From: Phyto melanocephala
Taxonomy: Eukaryota > Arthropoda > Insecta > Diptera > Rhinophoridae
DNA: 64,000 nt
Reading direction: 5' to 3'
Assembly (NCBI GenBank): GCA_941918925.1
Contig: OW799237.1
Span: forward strand, 57,459,997 to 57,523,996
The position numbers and the translations under genes are program-made. Shown piece after piece: positions 1 to 10,569 of this stretch. The notes beneath the pieces are model-generated. The model worked only from the letters and a program-made list of their open reading frames with translations, searched no databases and was not told the origin of the DNA. Each line of letters begins with the position of its first letter. Position 1 is the stretch's first letter.

Positions 1-618
1 ATAGACCACAAGAAACAGTGTGCGGATAAATATTTGTAACGTATCGTTTTAAGAAAAATTTTATTTATTTTTTTCATTTTGAAAATACAATTGTGAAATT
101 TTATGGTCATATTTTTTTAGGTTTTGGTGTTATTGCATTTTGTTTGATGTCAGAAAAGGTTTTTTAAAATGACCTAATCTTGCATTACAATGCATAACTA
201 TTTTCCAAATAATAATACTGATCAGAATCAATCATTTCCGATTTAGTAGAAATATTTTGGCAATATTTCATCCTTCTAGCTTTTTCTGTCCGAGATCTAT
301 CTGGTCTAACGTGCGGATATATCTATCACTAGTTTAAAAACAAATTAATTTTGTGTGCAAAAAATATGTGTAAATAAAAACAGCAAACTGACAGACCCCT
401 TTTTGTTTTTGTTACAATAATAAAACACATGCGAACGTTTTCCGCTCAACAATCTTGCTTAGCTTGGCTATAAGACCACGTGATGATTTTCATTTATACC
501 AATACTATTTCTTTTTCTTATATTAAAAAAATAAATATTAATAATTCCTGATAAGTATTAATATAAAATGGCGGGTAATATTTCTTATTATTTAGTTGTT
601 TTCTTGTTAGATACTTAC
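1..618. other. AT-rich stretch, no gene seen
   Basis: No supported feature apart from the end of a candidate intron. The last bases, read on the minus strand, form a GTAAGT donor for the exon at 619-746. Sequence is AT-rich with no repeat shared with the rest of the window that I could see. Confidence 0.5.
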
Positions 619-746
619 TTCACTGTCTTCGAACATTGGACTGTCACTTGAATCAACACTGTTGCTATCCAATTTTGAGTCGGGATTTATACCTCCTCGC
701 ATCCATAGTTTTTTCCAATCGCTATCGGTTAGTATTGACTTTTGAT
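619..746 (-). CDS. candidate internal exon of a host gene (unidentified)
   Basis: Read on the minus strand, this 128-bp segment is open. It is preceded by a pyrimidine-rich tract ending TTACAG and followed by a GTAAGTATC donor, the standard layout of an internal exon. Two bases complete a split codon and 42 codons follow. The peptide begins after the split Asp with QKSILTDSDWKKLWMRGG and becomes Ser/Asp/Glu-rich (DSNSVDSSDSPMFEDSE). The upstream hydrophobic residues that can be read in the same frame belong to the intron and should not be taken as a signal peptide. I do not recognise the protein. Its base composition is less AT-rich than the flanks, and it is the only piece in the left 7 kb that looks like ordinary host coding sequence. 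The flanking exons must lie outside the window or across long introns. Confidence 0.5.
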
Positions 747-1690
747 CTGTAACGAATAAAAAGAGACAAAAAACGATGATGAGCAAAAAAGACACAAGAT
801 TTCAAATTATTTATTCTGAATTATTTATCTGCTTTTCTTTTATTACGTCAACACTTAAGTATGATGAAGTTGTACAAATGTGCTTTCGATATAATGAGGA
901 GATATGACCCTACGAAGGATGGTTAAAAGCAATAACAAAAAAATTAAATATAATCTTGTCTAAATTTAAACAGTATTTTTACCCAGCCACCCATCTATCT
1001 AGTCATACCTGTACTTGTGATTTTTTTCATTCTCTGTGATCATTAAACCTTTTTGTTATCATCACTAAAAATCTATAAAAATCACGTTTAGGTGCTTTTA
1101 TTTAATTTTCGACAAGAAGCACGCCAACTTTAAATGATTTTGTACTTTAAAGGTATTTATGATGAATTTATAAAATTGTAGAATCAGAGGTTATTTAATG
1201 TAAAAAAAAAACTTCTTATATATTATTTTAATTAAATTTAGCATACAACTGACAGCATGTTAAAAAGTCACTATTAATTTTAGCTGCAATTAGAATTTAT
1301 TTAATACAAAAAAGATAAAAGATGATAAGTTTGAATTGCTTTTACATTTGTCAAAAGAACTGCCAATCCAAAAAGCTACTTTTTAAATGGAAAACGGCAC
1401 TAAGACATGTACTAGAAGTGCTTGGTCTAATAAATCAATATCCTTTTAGCTTAAAAAAGCTTTTACTTGTTCCACAAGCGGGTATGTACTCATAAATATT
1501 AACACACAATTTCGACCAACTGTACTTTTGTACAGTAAAAGGTACGATATTATGTAAAACGCGAAAACGTTTCATTTTACATTTTCAAAGAACTAGAATT
1601 GAACCCCTAGTATACATATATATATTACATCTAGACTTACAAAATTCGCATTATAATTTAATGCATTTCTACATTATAGAACATTACGAG
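747..1690. other. AT-rich stretch, no gene seen
   Basis: Plausible intron or intergenic DNA. Apart from the pyrimidine tract just left of 775, which serves the exon at 619-746, I see nothing to annotate. Confidence 0.5.
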
Positions 1691-1693
1691 ACT

Positions 1694-1845
1694 CTACATT
1701 TTTGGTTTTAAGTTCCCGATGACTGATTGGCTGTCCGTAAAAATACGAATTGGACCCCTGTTTCGGAGTATGTCATAGACCCCCAAAACAGTTCGGTTAT
1801 AAATCTTTGATCCATCTGTATAGAGATCGGTACTAGGGCTGTACC
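1694..1845 (-). pseudogene. LINE RNase H domain fragment
   Basis: The minus-strand reading gives LYTDGSKIYNRTVLGVYD followed about 13 residues later by IRIFTDSQSVIGNLK and then a stop. YTDGSK and FTDSQ match the first and third acidic blocks of the RNase H domain carried by I/R1-type LINEs (family knowledge). The segment between them, which should hold the catalytic Glu and about 40 residues, is missing, so this is an internally deleted fossil. No reverse transcriptase is visible next to it; a DINE-like element begins about 100 bp to the right. Confidence 0.6.
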
Positions 1846-1947
1846 CTACTCTAATTTACATTACCTCATTCTCTCTCGGCTGGTATTATTATGAGCTAGT
1901 GGACGTTCTCATATCTAGTTGGGACTTTGGCACATGTTTCTTTATTA

Positions 1948-2935
1948 TTATACCTTTCACACAAAAGTGAAAAAGGATATATATAGGTTTGTCATTCCGT
2001 GTGAAATTTCTACAATTTTAATTTCCGACCCTATGTTTTCTGAAAGCTTATGATTAGAGGAGTCGATTAAGCAATTACCGTCTGTCCGTGTGTTGGTTGA
2101 AATTAACTTTTAGAAGCAACTATACTTTCCTCACATCTGAATCTGGTTTCAATCTTTTGGTAATATCCGGGAATGAATCGCTATTGAAATTCAGCACAAT
2201 CGCCCCATAACTTTCTGAGATATGAGCAAATAAACACGACTGCCTCTGTTTTTTCCCATATTTTTACCACCAAAATTAAAATTTTTCGGCCATAGAATAA
2301 TTTATAGGTACCTTTGCTACTATTTGTAGATATAATATGCCTTCAGAGATATTCTGGAAAAATTTTGGATAAAGCGTGCTCTAATCGGCAAAAGTTTTGT
2401 TTGATAAATATATATTCCAAAAATTTCAAAACTAAAATCAATTTATTTTAAGCTTCTAGACAATCGAGAGAGTCAATATTGGTATCTTCTGAAAAGACTT
2501 GATTAGCGCAATATAATCACTATAAAAATTAAATTTCATGTGGCCGCCACTACAAAATGGCGGACAATAAATTTGTATATGGGTCAGATCTGGTATTTTA
2601 AAATGTAACTTCTTGAACCCCTCAATATTGGTATTAAATGAAAGGGCTTGACCAGTAGAATACAGTATCTTATTAAAAAAATGTAAAATCTAAGATGGCG
2701 ACTAAAACAAAATGGAGGAACAACCCCATCAATATGGTTGTGAAATTAAAAGGCTTAACTAGTAGAATACAATTAACTACGTGAATATTCAAAATCAAGG
2801 ATGGAGTCGGAAATAATAAAGAAAAATGGCGTAAGACATGAAATATAAGTTAAGCTACGATGTGGAATTATATCTATGTACATGATGGTGAAGTGTATTA
2901 TCAGATTCGGCACGGCCGAATATAGCACTCTTACA
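1948..2935 (+). mobile_element. DINE-1-like (Helentron-associated) element, long variant
   Basis: Non-autonomous element, no coding capacity. Its left part has the features of Drosophila DINE-1/INE-1: a terminal hairpin related to TATACCC..GGGTATA, a TTTCCGACCC block, GAGTCGATTAAG and a short GTCTGTCCGTGTG tract. Its right end has the palindrome ATTCGGCACGGCCGAAT followed by ATAGCACTCTTAC. The interior differs from the short copies in this window: it carries diverged repeats of about 140 bp containing 'caatattggta', 'agtagaatacag' and 'aagatggcg'. Plus orientation here means hairpin on the left, palindrome on the right. The 3' half of the same variant recurs at 36660-37205. Confidence 0.75.
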
Positions 2936-3718
2936 TCTACGCATATGATGCCACTTTTTTAGTGTTTTCAAATGAAGTTCTCTAAACATCGAAAGACTAA
3001 AACCAATATATACACTCATGTACATAACAATCTGTTAATTAAAGGTATGAACAATAAAGAATAATAAAAAAATAAAACTGTTTTTGCATCCACTAGTTCC
3101 AAGAAAATATAGTATATTTTCACAGGTACGCGATAAAAATCAATCTGGCCAAAGTACCACAAGTACATTAAGAGAAAAGAGAATGGAAAATATGATTTTT
3201 ATTGTATTTATTTCACTTGTATTTCATTTTATTTCATCTTTAAGTAAATACATGTAGAAATGCCAATATCAAAAATAAAGGAAAAAATGTCGAAGAAAAA
3301 TCCCGGTAAATACCGAAATTATTATTAATTTTAAATCCCTTTGTTTTATCGAGCATTTGCTTAAATCATATTATTTAATATTTCCTTTTTATGAAAACTT
3401 CTAAATAAGAATATTTTACAGAATTATTAAAATGGCTGCACAAAAATACTGTTATATTCCAAAGCATTTAAAATTACTAGCAATCATTAAATAATAAGTG
3501 AAACAACAATATGATTACAGAACAATCAAATTGTGATTTTTTAATAATTATTTGTTGTAAACTGTTTGGAATGTTAAGTATAATAAATAGCATAAAAATA
3601 ATTTATATTATGTACGTATGTATACTTAAAAAGGACAAGGCCGAAGCAACTTCTTTCCAATATTCTCTATTAGCTAATCGATATTTAACTTGAATATCTC
3701 CATTATTATTTGACATTT
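2936..3718. other. AT-rich stretch, no gene seen
   Basis: Nothing recognised. The short open frame near 3511-3693 is low-complexity and has no family resemblance. Confidence 0.45.
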
Positions 3719-3841
3719 TCAGGTATGCGATGATCGTCCTGTACGGCAGTTGCCCAGTTGGTTCCATACTTTAGCTTGCATTGGAATGTCGTCTGATAGT
3801 TTTCGCAAAGTGTAACCTATCCAGAACCATTTGCGTTTGTA
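3719..3841 (-). pseudogene. RTE-type LINE ORF2 C-terminal fragment
   Basis: The minus-strand reading contains KRKWFWIGYTLRKLSDD followed by a Trp-Asn block and a Gly-Arg segment, then a TGA stop. The pattern K-W-x-W-I-G-x-T-L-R-K...W-N...G is the conserved C-terminal tail of RTE-like LINE polyproteins (family knowledge). About 40 codons survive and no reverse transcriptase core lies to the right, so it is an isolated fragment. The local base composition is visibly richer in GC than its flanks. Confidence 0.6.
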
Positions 3842-4229
3842 AGTATTATATTGAATAGATTGCTAGTCAGCTTCTGACTAGAGCGAATGTTGGCGATTTT
3901 TGAGTGCAGAAGCACCTTTGGAAAAAAATTATTTTAGAAAAAAGCAAAGATTGTATATTTCATTTTAAGTCGTAGTATGATAATTGCATTATAATTTAAG
4001 TAATTATAAGTAATTATAAGTTGCAACCATTATATGATTTAATCATATAATTCAAAAATAGTATGTTGTTCTTAGATTATTACTACCACGATAATGTTTT
4101 TTTTATTGCGTGTATTGACATAAACTAAAGAGGACATATTGCTTGACCTGGTAAAAAAGGTTACCAAAATAATGTGTTATTGTATCAAATCCGAGTTGTT
4201 TTGTATTTCCAATGCATCAAAAATTATTA

Positions 4230-5130
4230 CTTTTGAAAATGGAGTGAATCTGTCCTCTAGGAAGAAGGTTATTGCAATGCATTGACATGCATCGAAAAAA
4301 TCCCATCTCTAAAATATCTGAAATAAAATGACATAGATCAATCGAATTGTATATTTCTTGGGGAAAAATTGTTTGCCTTTTTGACGTATGATAATGCGAC
4401 ACGCCCACCTCTTATATAACTCTTTATTTTCAATTTATATAAATTGTCTATGTACAAAGATTTTGAAACAATAAAGGACTCTATATTAATATATCTATCT
4501 AAGCAGCAACTACTCTGATACACCTACATTAACGCCCACTTATTACAAGATTTACCGTTAGTAAAACTTAAAAGCCCATAAAATCGACAGAATTATTTGC
4601 ATTCAATTATGAAATTTCGCATATATAGCTTTTTGGTAAATTTAATTATGCCTGAAATTAAAAGTGAGAAGCGCACTTTAACGCTCACCTCTCATATAAC
4701 GCCTTATCTTAAATTCATATTATTTCTATATGGACAAAAACTAAAAAAAGAAATCTATAATAGATTATCTATGTGTAATTCAAACATTAATTATATAATT
4801 TTATAATTAGGAGGTGTCATGCCCAAACAAAGCTAATATTATTTTCTAACTACCACTGGGTACCAAATTCTGCTCTTCAGTTTCCGTCAAAATACAACAT
4901 TGTACTTCTATTGTAGAAATACTTTATTTTCATTGCAAGACAAAATATAAAAAAAAATAAATCAATAGCAAATCGAGTTAACAAAAAGAAGGTAATACAT
5001 ACTTTAGTATAAAGATATTAATCGATGATGATATATAGTTATAGTTAATAACAAAATAATAAATAAAAATACATAAAATTGGTGGTGGGTATCAAAAATT
5101 CGGCACAGCCGAATATAGTACTTTTACTGT
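4230..5130 (+). mobile_element. family-2 DINE-like element copy
   Basis: The right end has 'ggtggtgggtat' followed by the palindrome ATTCGGCACAGCCGAAT and ATAGTACTTTTAC, the same terminal design as the other DINE-type copies. The interior is the family-2 sequence (segments such as 'cgcccacctcttatataac', 'aaagattttgaaacaat', 'aacgcccact'), read in the opposite direction to the copies at 38.9, 44.3 and 60.8 kb. The left boundary is diverged and only approximate. No coding region. Confidence 0.6.
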
Positions 5131-5489
5131 TTTTTTTTTTAATTTTTCATTGGAATCATGGATAATTTTTTAAAATTGTCTCAGCTTTGCAATTAAAAAT
5201 TATTTGTTTTTGTAACTAGAAACGTGTATTTATAGAAGTTATTTTAGCACATTTTATTTAATTTTTCTTTTCTAAATTTAAAAAATATGTAATGTAATTG
5301 CATAACTTAATATATCGTTGCATAAATTTTGTATCCATGCGAACGTGTATTTTTCCCCTTATTTGAACTTTTGACAGTAAAACAATAAAAAATGAAATTT
5401 TATTTTATGCGCGTGTATTTGAATGTAAACACACTCAAAGATATTTTAGTGTTTTCCACTTTCAAGTATGAATAGATATACATTTCTAC

Positions 5490-5726
5490 AGGGTATTTTT
5501 TTATAGCGGTACTTCTATTTGGCCCGAAGTCATTGTCAACTTGGAGGACAACAATCACCAAGTTATTCCGGATATACAGCCACAAATGTTGGAAAAAGTC
5601 ATCGACCTCCACATTAGGTTATGTCCGAGCCAGTGTGGCGGTCATATTATTAAAAAGATTATCCTTCGAATAAAGTAAATTTCATATCAATTTATAAAAA
5701 GTTTATACCTTTATAAAAAATACCCT
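5490..5726 (+). mobile_element. mini mariner-like relic
   Basis: Short element bounded by AGGGTATTTTTTTATA on the left and its inverted counterpart, ending in TACCCT, on the right. In between, the plus strand encodes a worn transposase C-terminus: NLEDNNHQVIPDIQPQMLEKV and then GGHIIKKIIL. This resembles the tail of the mariner-like transposase at 51.3-51.47 kb (..RPAVLEKV..GAHMPEIIFKC). Everything upstream of the last 50 or so codons is gone, so it is a deletion derivative. Confidence 0.6.
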
Positions 5727-7411
5727 TTCTATATATATAAATATATGTGCAAATACATATACATACATTCATATATTTATGTGTGTATTTATGAGTGTAT
5801 GCTTTTACATCTCTAATATTAAGTGAAATAAGAAAGACTATTTCCGCTTGACCTTAAGTTACACAGAGAAATATATAAAAACAAATTTACAATGAGGGAT
5901 TCATAGTCTTGAAGCTTAAAAGAAGAATACATCTACATAAATACATACACATACATAAAGTGAGTAAGTAAAAATACGCGTGATGTTATTAATTTCATTG
6001 TTTTTTTTTTTCATTTCATTTTACTCCACCTATTATTTGGGTGTTAGTAGGGACTTATGACTCAAAGTAATGCTGGCTATGAATACAAATTTTATACGAA
6101 TTGACTACATAAATGTATCCATGTTCGACTAGGAGAAAATGGGTATGTGTGTGGGTGGTTTGGTAGCAATATATGCGGCCACATAATCATCAAATGTCTC
6201 GACAAATATGTATGTATGAATATGTGTGCGTAATTGTATGTATGACATAACTATGGTCATCTTAAATGTCGTCATGTTTTTAACGGGGCTTTTAAAATTT
6301 ATTTTAATTTTTCAATATTTAAGAATGTTACCACAAATTATATTTGGCAAAATGGTTTAAAGGATATAATTTTGGAAAAAAAATAATTAATTTTAGCGAT
6401 TGTTGAATTTGATAAGCAGCACTGAATGCGATAACATACATCCCCTGTAACACATCGTTTTTTCTTTCTTATTAAGATTTTACAAAATAGTGTATTTATG
6501 TTATTAAAGGAAACTTCAATAAGAGCAAAGAGTTCAGCCATATGCCATCGATAAAAAGCAGAATCTGTAAAAAAGTAACTGAACAATTTTTGCTTTAAAT
6601 TGACAAGAAGTTTGTTCGACATACTTATGTACGTTACCGAGGGAAACCACAAAATTTTATCAAAAAGCGTTTCTTGAGTTGAAAACTGGATATTTTGGGT
6701 AAATGAAAACGTTCATAAGAGACTAATTTGTGTTTCTCTTTTTTACCACTTAACCCACACTTTTTTGCGTTCAAAATAGTAAAACGGTAAAATCACTAAA
6801 TTAGCTGCTTTGAATTTGTACATACAGATTACAAAAATTTTGTTTATTATTGTAAACAATTCATTTTAAACGAACCAGTGTTTGCTCGGACATTATTCAA
6901 CAAGAATTAAACATTTTTTTTAATTAATAAGAGGATTTGGCTGCAAGTAGCATATTGCAAGTTTATGACTCCTTAATCAGGACAAGAATCATCAGTCGAC
7001 CTCTACCTTTATATACAGGAAGCTGGAAATTCACAATCACTTTTTAAATTCAAGAGTTTAATTGGTCTCCACCAGTACTTCTTGCGTATGTTTTAGTTTA
7101 AATGGTCCAGTCATTGATCCTCCAAACCAATTTTTTCCATATTGATAACAAATTTTCGTTATTAAAATTGTCAGCCTTTAGTGCCAAGTATAGTTGGCAT
7201 TCACCAGGTTATCCCTCCAAAGCTTTAAATAATCAAAAAATATAGATATTTATTCGGCAGGATTTTAATCGTGACTTAAAAATTAAACTAAAAAACAAAA
7301 ATTTTTTTTAACTATTTAATTTTTAACAACTTTAGACATCTGAAATTAAAAAATGCGGCAGGGTGGCGGCGAAGTGAAAGATATCGGCTTAAGGCTATAT
7401 TAAAATAAGCA
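5727..7411. other. AT-rich stretch, no gene seen
   Basis: Contains AT-rich simple sequence with TA/CA and ATAC-type runs (about 5740-5960). The 104-aa minus-strand open frame at 6338-6652 has no family resemblance and no splice context. Nothing else recognised. Confidence 0.45.
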
Positions 7412-7714
7412 AGCAATGACAATATATTCGGCTGTGCCGAATTTTAGAGACCCACCACTAATTTTGTGTACTTTTATAGCACAAAATGTATTATTTTGTT
7501 ATTAACAGCAATCGCTATGGAATAATCTTTTTATGCTAAAATCACATTCTTTGTGTAACTTCGATTTGCTAGTAAAATGTTTTCGTAAATTTTATCTTGC
7601 AATGAAAGTGGACGTTAAAGTTGGCATGTCAGTATAGTTTCTGCTAATAAATATAACTAAGATATTTTAATGTAGACCATTATTGCTACAAAAATTTTGT
7701 CTATAGGAAAATTA

Positions 7715-8188
7715 CACTGCTCTGCAGCAAAATCCTCCATTAAATAAAACTATGTGGACTTTGCGCTGAATTCAAATCCGTTGTCGGTTTTTTTCCATCA
7801 GATCGGGATTTTTTTTTATGGGCGTGGCAAATTCTTCCCCCTAAATTAGTCAGGTACGGAGACTTATTTCCTCCTAACTCGAGAACCAGTCATCCGATTT
7901 TCAAAATTAAAACACCAGAAAATGTGTAACAAAATTGCATTTATTTCAGTGGAATACAATCGTTTTGGAGTTATTTAGAAATTAATAGAGGAAAAAAAAT
8001 TTTTCGTGCAAAATTCGTAATATTTTTCAATTTAAAAATTGAATTAAAAAAAATATAAGACAAAAATTCAAAATTTTAAACTTTTTTCTGAAAGCTACTT
8101 ATCTTGGAAATAAAAAAAGCCATAAAGCATAAAAATCGGTTAAGAAATGTAGATTTTATTGTTAATTTACCGCAGGTACCCAATATTG
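7715..8188 (+). repeat. left inverted repeat of the 7.7-kb transposon
   Basis: Pairs with 10085-10569 in inverted orientation. Matching blocks include 'gggatttttttttatgggcg', 'aactcgagaaccagtcatcc' and 'taccgcaggtacccaatatt'. The arms are diverged by scattered substitutions, so the insertion is not very recent. Confidence 0.8.
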
Positions 8189-8409
8189 TAATGCAACCAG
8201 CCTTACATATAAAATATGTAACATTTCGTTAGGTGAGGTTATGGATTTAAAGTATAAGAGTATTTTGCATAGTTCTTGGAATTAAAAATTATAACATAGT
8301 ATTTTTCAATTACCTGTGATTTTAAATTAAGAACATTAGAGTAGATTCTGGTATTTATTGTATATATAGAAGCTAATGGGCAATAAGTGAGTCACTTTTA
8401 TAGTGTACT

Positions 8410-8697
8410 TTGTTATTGTGTAAAGAAATAAAGCAATTAAAGAATCCACAAACGCTTTCATATTACAAAATGTCAAGGATTTGTAACAAATCTCCAAATT
8501 TATCTTGTTACATTTGTGGCAATCTAACTTTAAGTTCTCAACGGGAGACAATATCTTTCAAGGTTAAAGATGCTTATCGCCGTTATTTTGGGTTTCCTAT
8601 CGATGATAGAGATAAAAATTTACTGCCGAAAATATGTTGTAGTAGCTGTGGTAAGTCTTTAAGAGGTTGGTTAAAAGGAAGTCATAAGTCTTTATGA
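8410..8697 (+). pseudogene. transposon-encoded protein, N-terminal Cys-rich block
   Basis: Open for 95 codons; the likely authentic start is the second Met at 8470 (MSRICNKSPNLSCYICGNL). The visible pattern C-Y-I-C-G ... F-x-V-K-D-A-Y-x-x-Y-F-G ... C-C-S-S-C-G-K-S-L-R-G-W matches the N-terminal zinc-binding module of a protein family dispersed in many arthropod genomes (from memory; I cannot name a Pfam entry). After a break the text continues WSEPQNHQNDCYFCHTKTRG near 8719, another Cys pair typical of the same proteins. Frameshifts and stops follow, so the gene is dead. Confidence 0.6.
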
Positions 8698-9068
8698 AGC
8701 CGTTTATGAAGCCAGCGATTTGGAGTGAACCACAAAATCATCAAAATGATTGCTACTTTTGCCACACCAAAACACGTGGGTTTACGAAAAAAACAAAAAA
8801 TAAAGTTACATATCGAAATACTTCATGAGTCAAACGACCAGTTTTACAAGTAAATTTTTACCTCCATTGCCTCCTACAGACGATGAAGAAGATGGGCTTT
8901 CTGCAGCAACTGAATCCACTTACGCCAGCATGGGTGTTTCTTCGCATTCATTTGGAAGTCCAACGAGTACACCTTTTTTTTCCGAATTAAACTGATATAA
9001 ATAACTTTATTCGTAAATTAGGGCTTTTAAAAAAACAATTCTGAGCTTCTTGCATCCCAATTAAAAGA

Positions 9069-9380
9069 ATGGAATTTGGGCAAAAGGACGTTAACGTCTC
9101 GTACTTTCGAAATAAAGAACAACCTTTTTTGAGGTATTTCAGCAGAGAGGAAAGTTTGGTATTTTGTGATAATGCTGATGGACTTTTGCGACAACTGTAT
9201 TTCAGTCATAAATCTGAGGATTGGCGGCTTTTTATTGATTCATCCAAGACAAGTTTGAAAGCCGTTTTACTTCACAATGGCAACATATTTCCATTGGTCC
9301 CACTCGCGTATGCAAGAAATATGAAAGAAAACTATTTTAGCATGAAGATGATACTACAAAAAATTAAATATTCCCATTAA
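9069..9380 (+). pseudogene. transposon-encoded protein, middle block
   Basis: Open plus-strand block reading VSYFRNKEQPFLRYFS, then FCDNADGLLRQL, WRLFIDSSKTSLKAVLLHNG and PLAYARNMKENY. The strings RLFIDSSKTSLKAVLLHNGN and P..Y....KE.Y are characteristic of the middle of the same dispersed arthropod protein family as the block at 8410. It is separated from the upstream block by stops near 8830-8990 and from the next block by an apparent frame change and deletion around 9365-9385. Its role in the transposon is unknown to me; a DDE-type or RNase H-like fold is a guess. Confidence 0.55.
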
Positions 9381-9382
9381 TC

Positions 9383-9805
9383 ATGGAATCTGCAGATTTG
9401 AAAGTCGTAGCAATGTTAAATGGATTGAAAAGTGAATATACTAAGTTTTATTGCTTCTTATGTGAATCGGATAGCCGCGCAAAAGAAAAACACTACAATG
9501 TTAAAATTTGGCCGAAAAGAGTAAATTTTATTCCAGGAGAAAAAAAAAGCAGAAGAGCCTTTAAATCAAAAAGAACAAATTCTTCTGCCTTCTCTTCATA
9601 TAAAGCTAAGCCTAATGAAAATTTTGTCAAAGCAATGAACAAGGATGGTGAAGGCTTTCTAAACATTAAGAGCGAATTTTCTAGAATCAGAGATGCTAAA
9701 GTAAAAGAAGGCATATTTGTAGGTCCACAAATACGACAGCTTATGAAGGACGAGGTCTTTAGAACGAAATTGAATGATGTGGAAGAAAGAGCATGGACAG
9801 CTTAA
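9383..9805 (+). pseudogene. transposon-encoded protein, C-terminal block
   Basis: 140 codons, beginning inside the protein: SADLKVVAMLNGLKSEYTKF, then CFLCESDSRAKEKHY, PKRVNFIPGEKKS, ENFVKAMNKDGEGFL, KVKEGIFVGPQIRQLMKDE and a stop after VEERAWTA. The FCFLCEsDSR Cys pair and KEGIFVGPQIR..MKD are strong family signatures. Relatives normally continue for about another 150 residues; that part is absent here but is represented in the relative at 17087-17362. The right inverted repeat begins 280 bp downstream. Confidence 0.6.
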
Positions 9806-10084
9806 GCTACTTTTGTATTTTAAAAATTTTTCCTAAATAAAAATTAATAATTATTAACAAAAATGTTAAATAATAGTCTGTGAATAATTTAATTTTTTAT
9901 TGTAATTTGATTTGGTGCTTTATGAGAGGCGTTGCTACAAAATTACAACATGGAAAATTTGTTTGCTTGTATTTGATTTTGCTGTTCGAAAATAGATAGA
10001 AGTAAAAAGTTGCCATTCATTGTTGCTACAAGGCGCCTTGGTGCTCCCACTCTGACGTTGTTTGCTGCATTACACATATTTGGT

Positions 10085-10569
10085 CAATATTGGGTACCTG
10101 CGGTAAATTTACAATAAAATACACATTTTTTAACCGATTTTTATGGCTTAATACTTTATTATTTCCATTTCCAAGATAAGAAGCTCTCATACAAAAGTTT
10201 AAGATGTTGAATATTTCCCTTATATTTATTTTAATTCCATTTTTAAATTAAATTTTGAACGAAAAAAATTTTTTTTCTCCATTAATTTCTAAATAACTCC
10301 AAAACGATAAGAGATAGTGAAAAATTTTGTTCCATTAAAATAAATGCAATTTTGTGACACATTTTTTGGTGATCGGATGACTGGTTCTCGAGTTAGGATG
10401 AAATAAGTCTCCGTACCTGACTAATTTAATTTGCCACGCCCATAAAAAAAAATCCCGATCTGATGGAAAAAAACCGACAACGGATTTGAGTTCAGCGCGT
10501 CAAAATCCATATAGTCCACATAGCTTTTATTAAATGGGAAGACAAAAAATGAATTTTTGCAGAGCAGTG
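10085..10569 (-). repeat. right inverted repeat of the 7.7-kb transposon
   Basis: Inverted partner of 7715-8188, ending GCAGAGCAGTG directly before the TTA target duplication at 10570-10572. Confidence 0.8.

Larger units (their letters stand above)
7715..10569 (+). mobile_element. long-inverted-repeat DNA transposon (CACTG ends, TTA target duplication)
   Basis: A 2.86-kb element whose ends are inverted repeats of about 480 bp (7715-8188 and 10085-10569), starting CACTGCTCTGCA and ending with the complement. TTA stands immediately outside both ends, and removing the element restores family-2 sequence. Three broken plus-strand coding blocks lie between the arms (8410-8697, 9069-9380, 9383-9805). 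A 3-bp TTA duplication fits PIF/Harbinger or CACTA-like groups; the CACTG terminus leans toward the latter. I cannot place the encoded protein in a named superfamily. A diverged relative lies at 16413-17446. Confidence 0.75.

Noticed and set aside
6338..6652. 104-codon minus-strand frame
   Set aside because: No family resemblance, AT-driven composition, no splice or promoter context.
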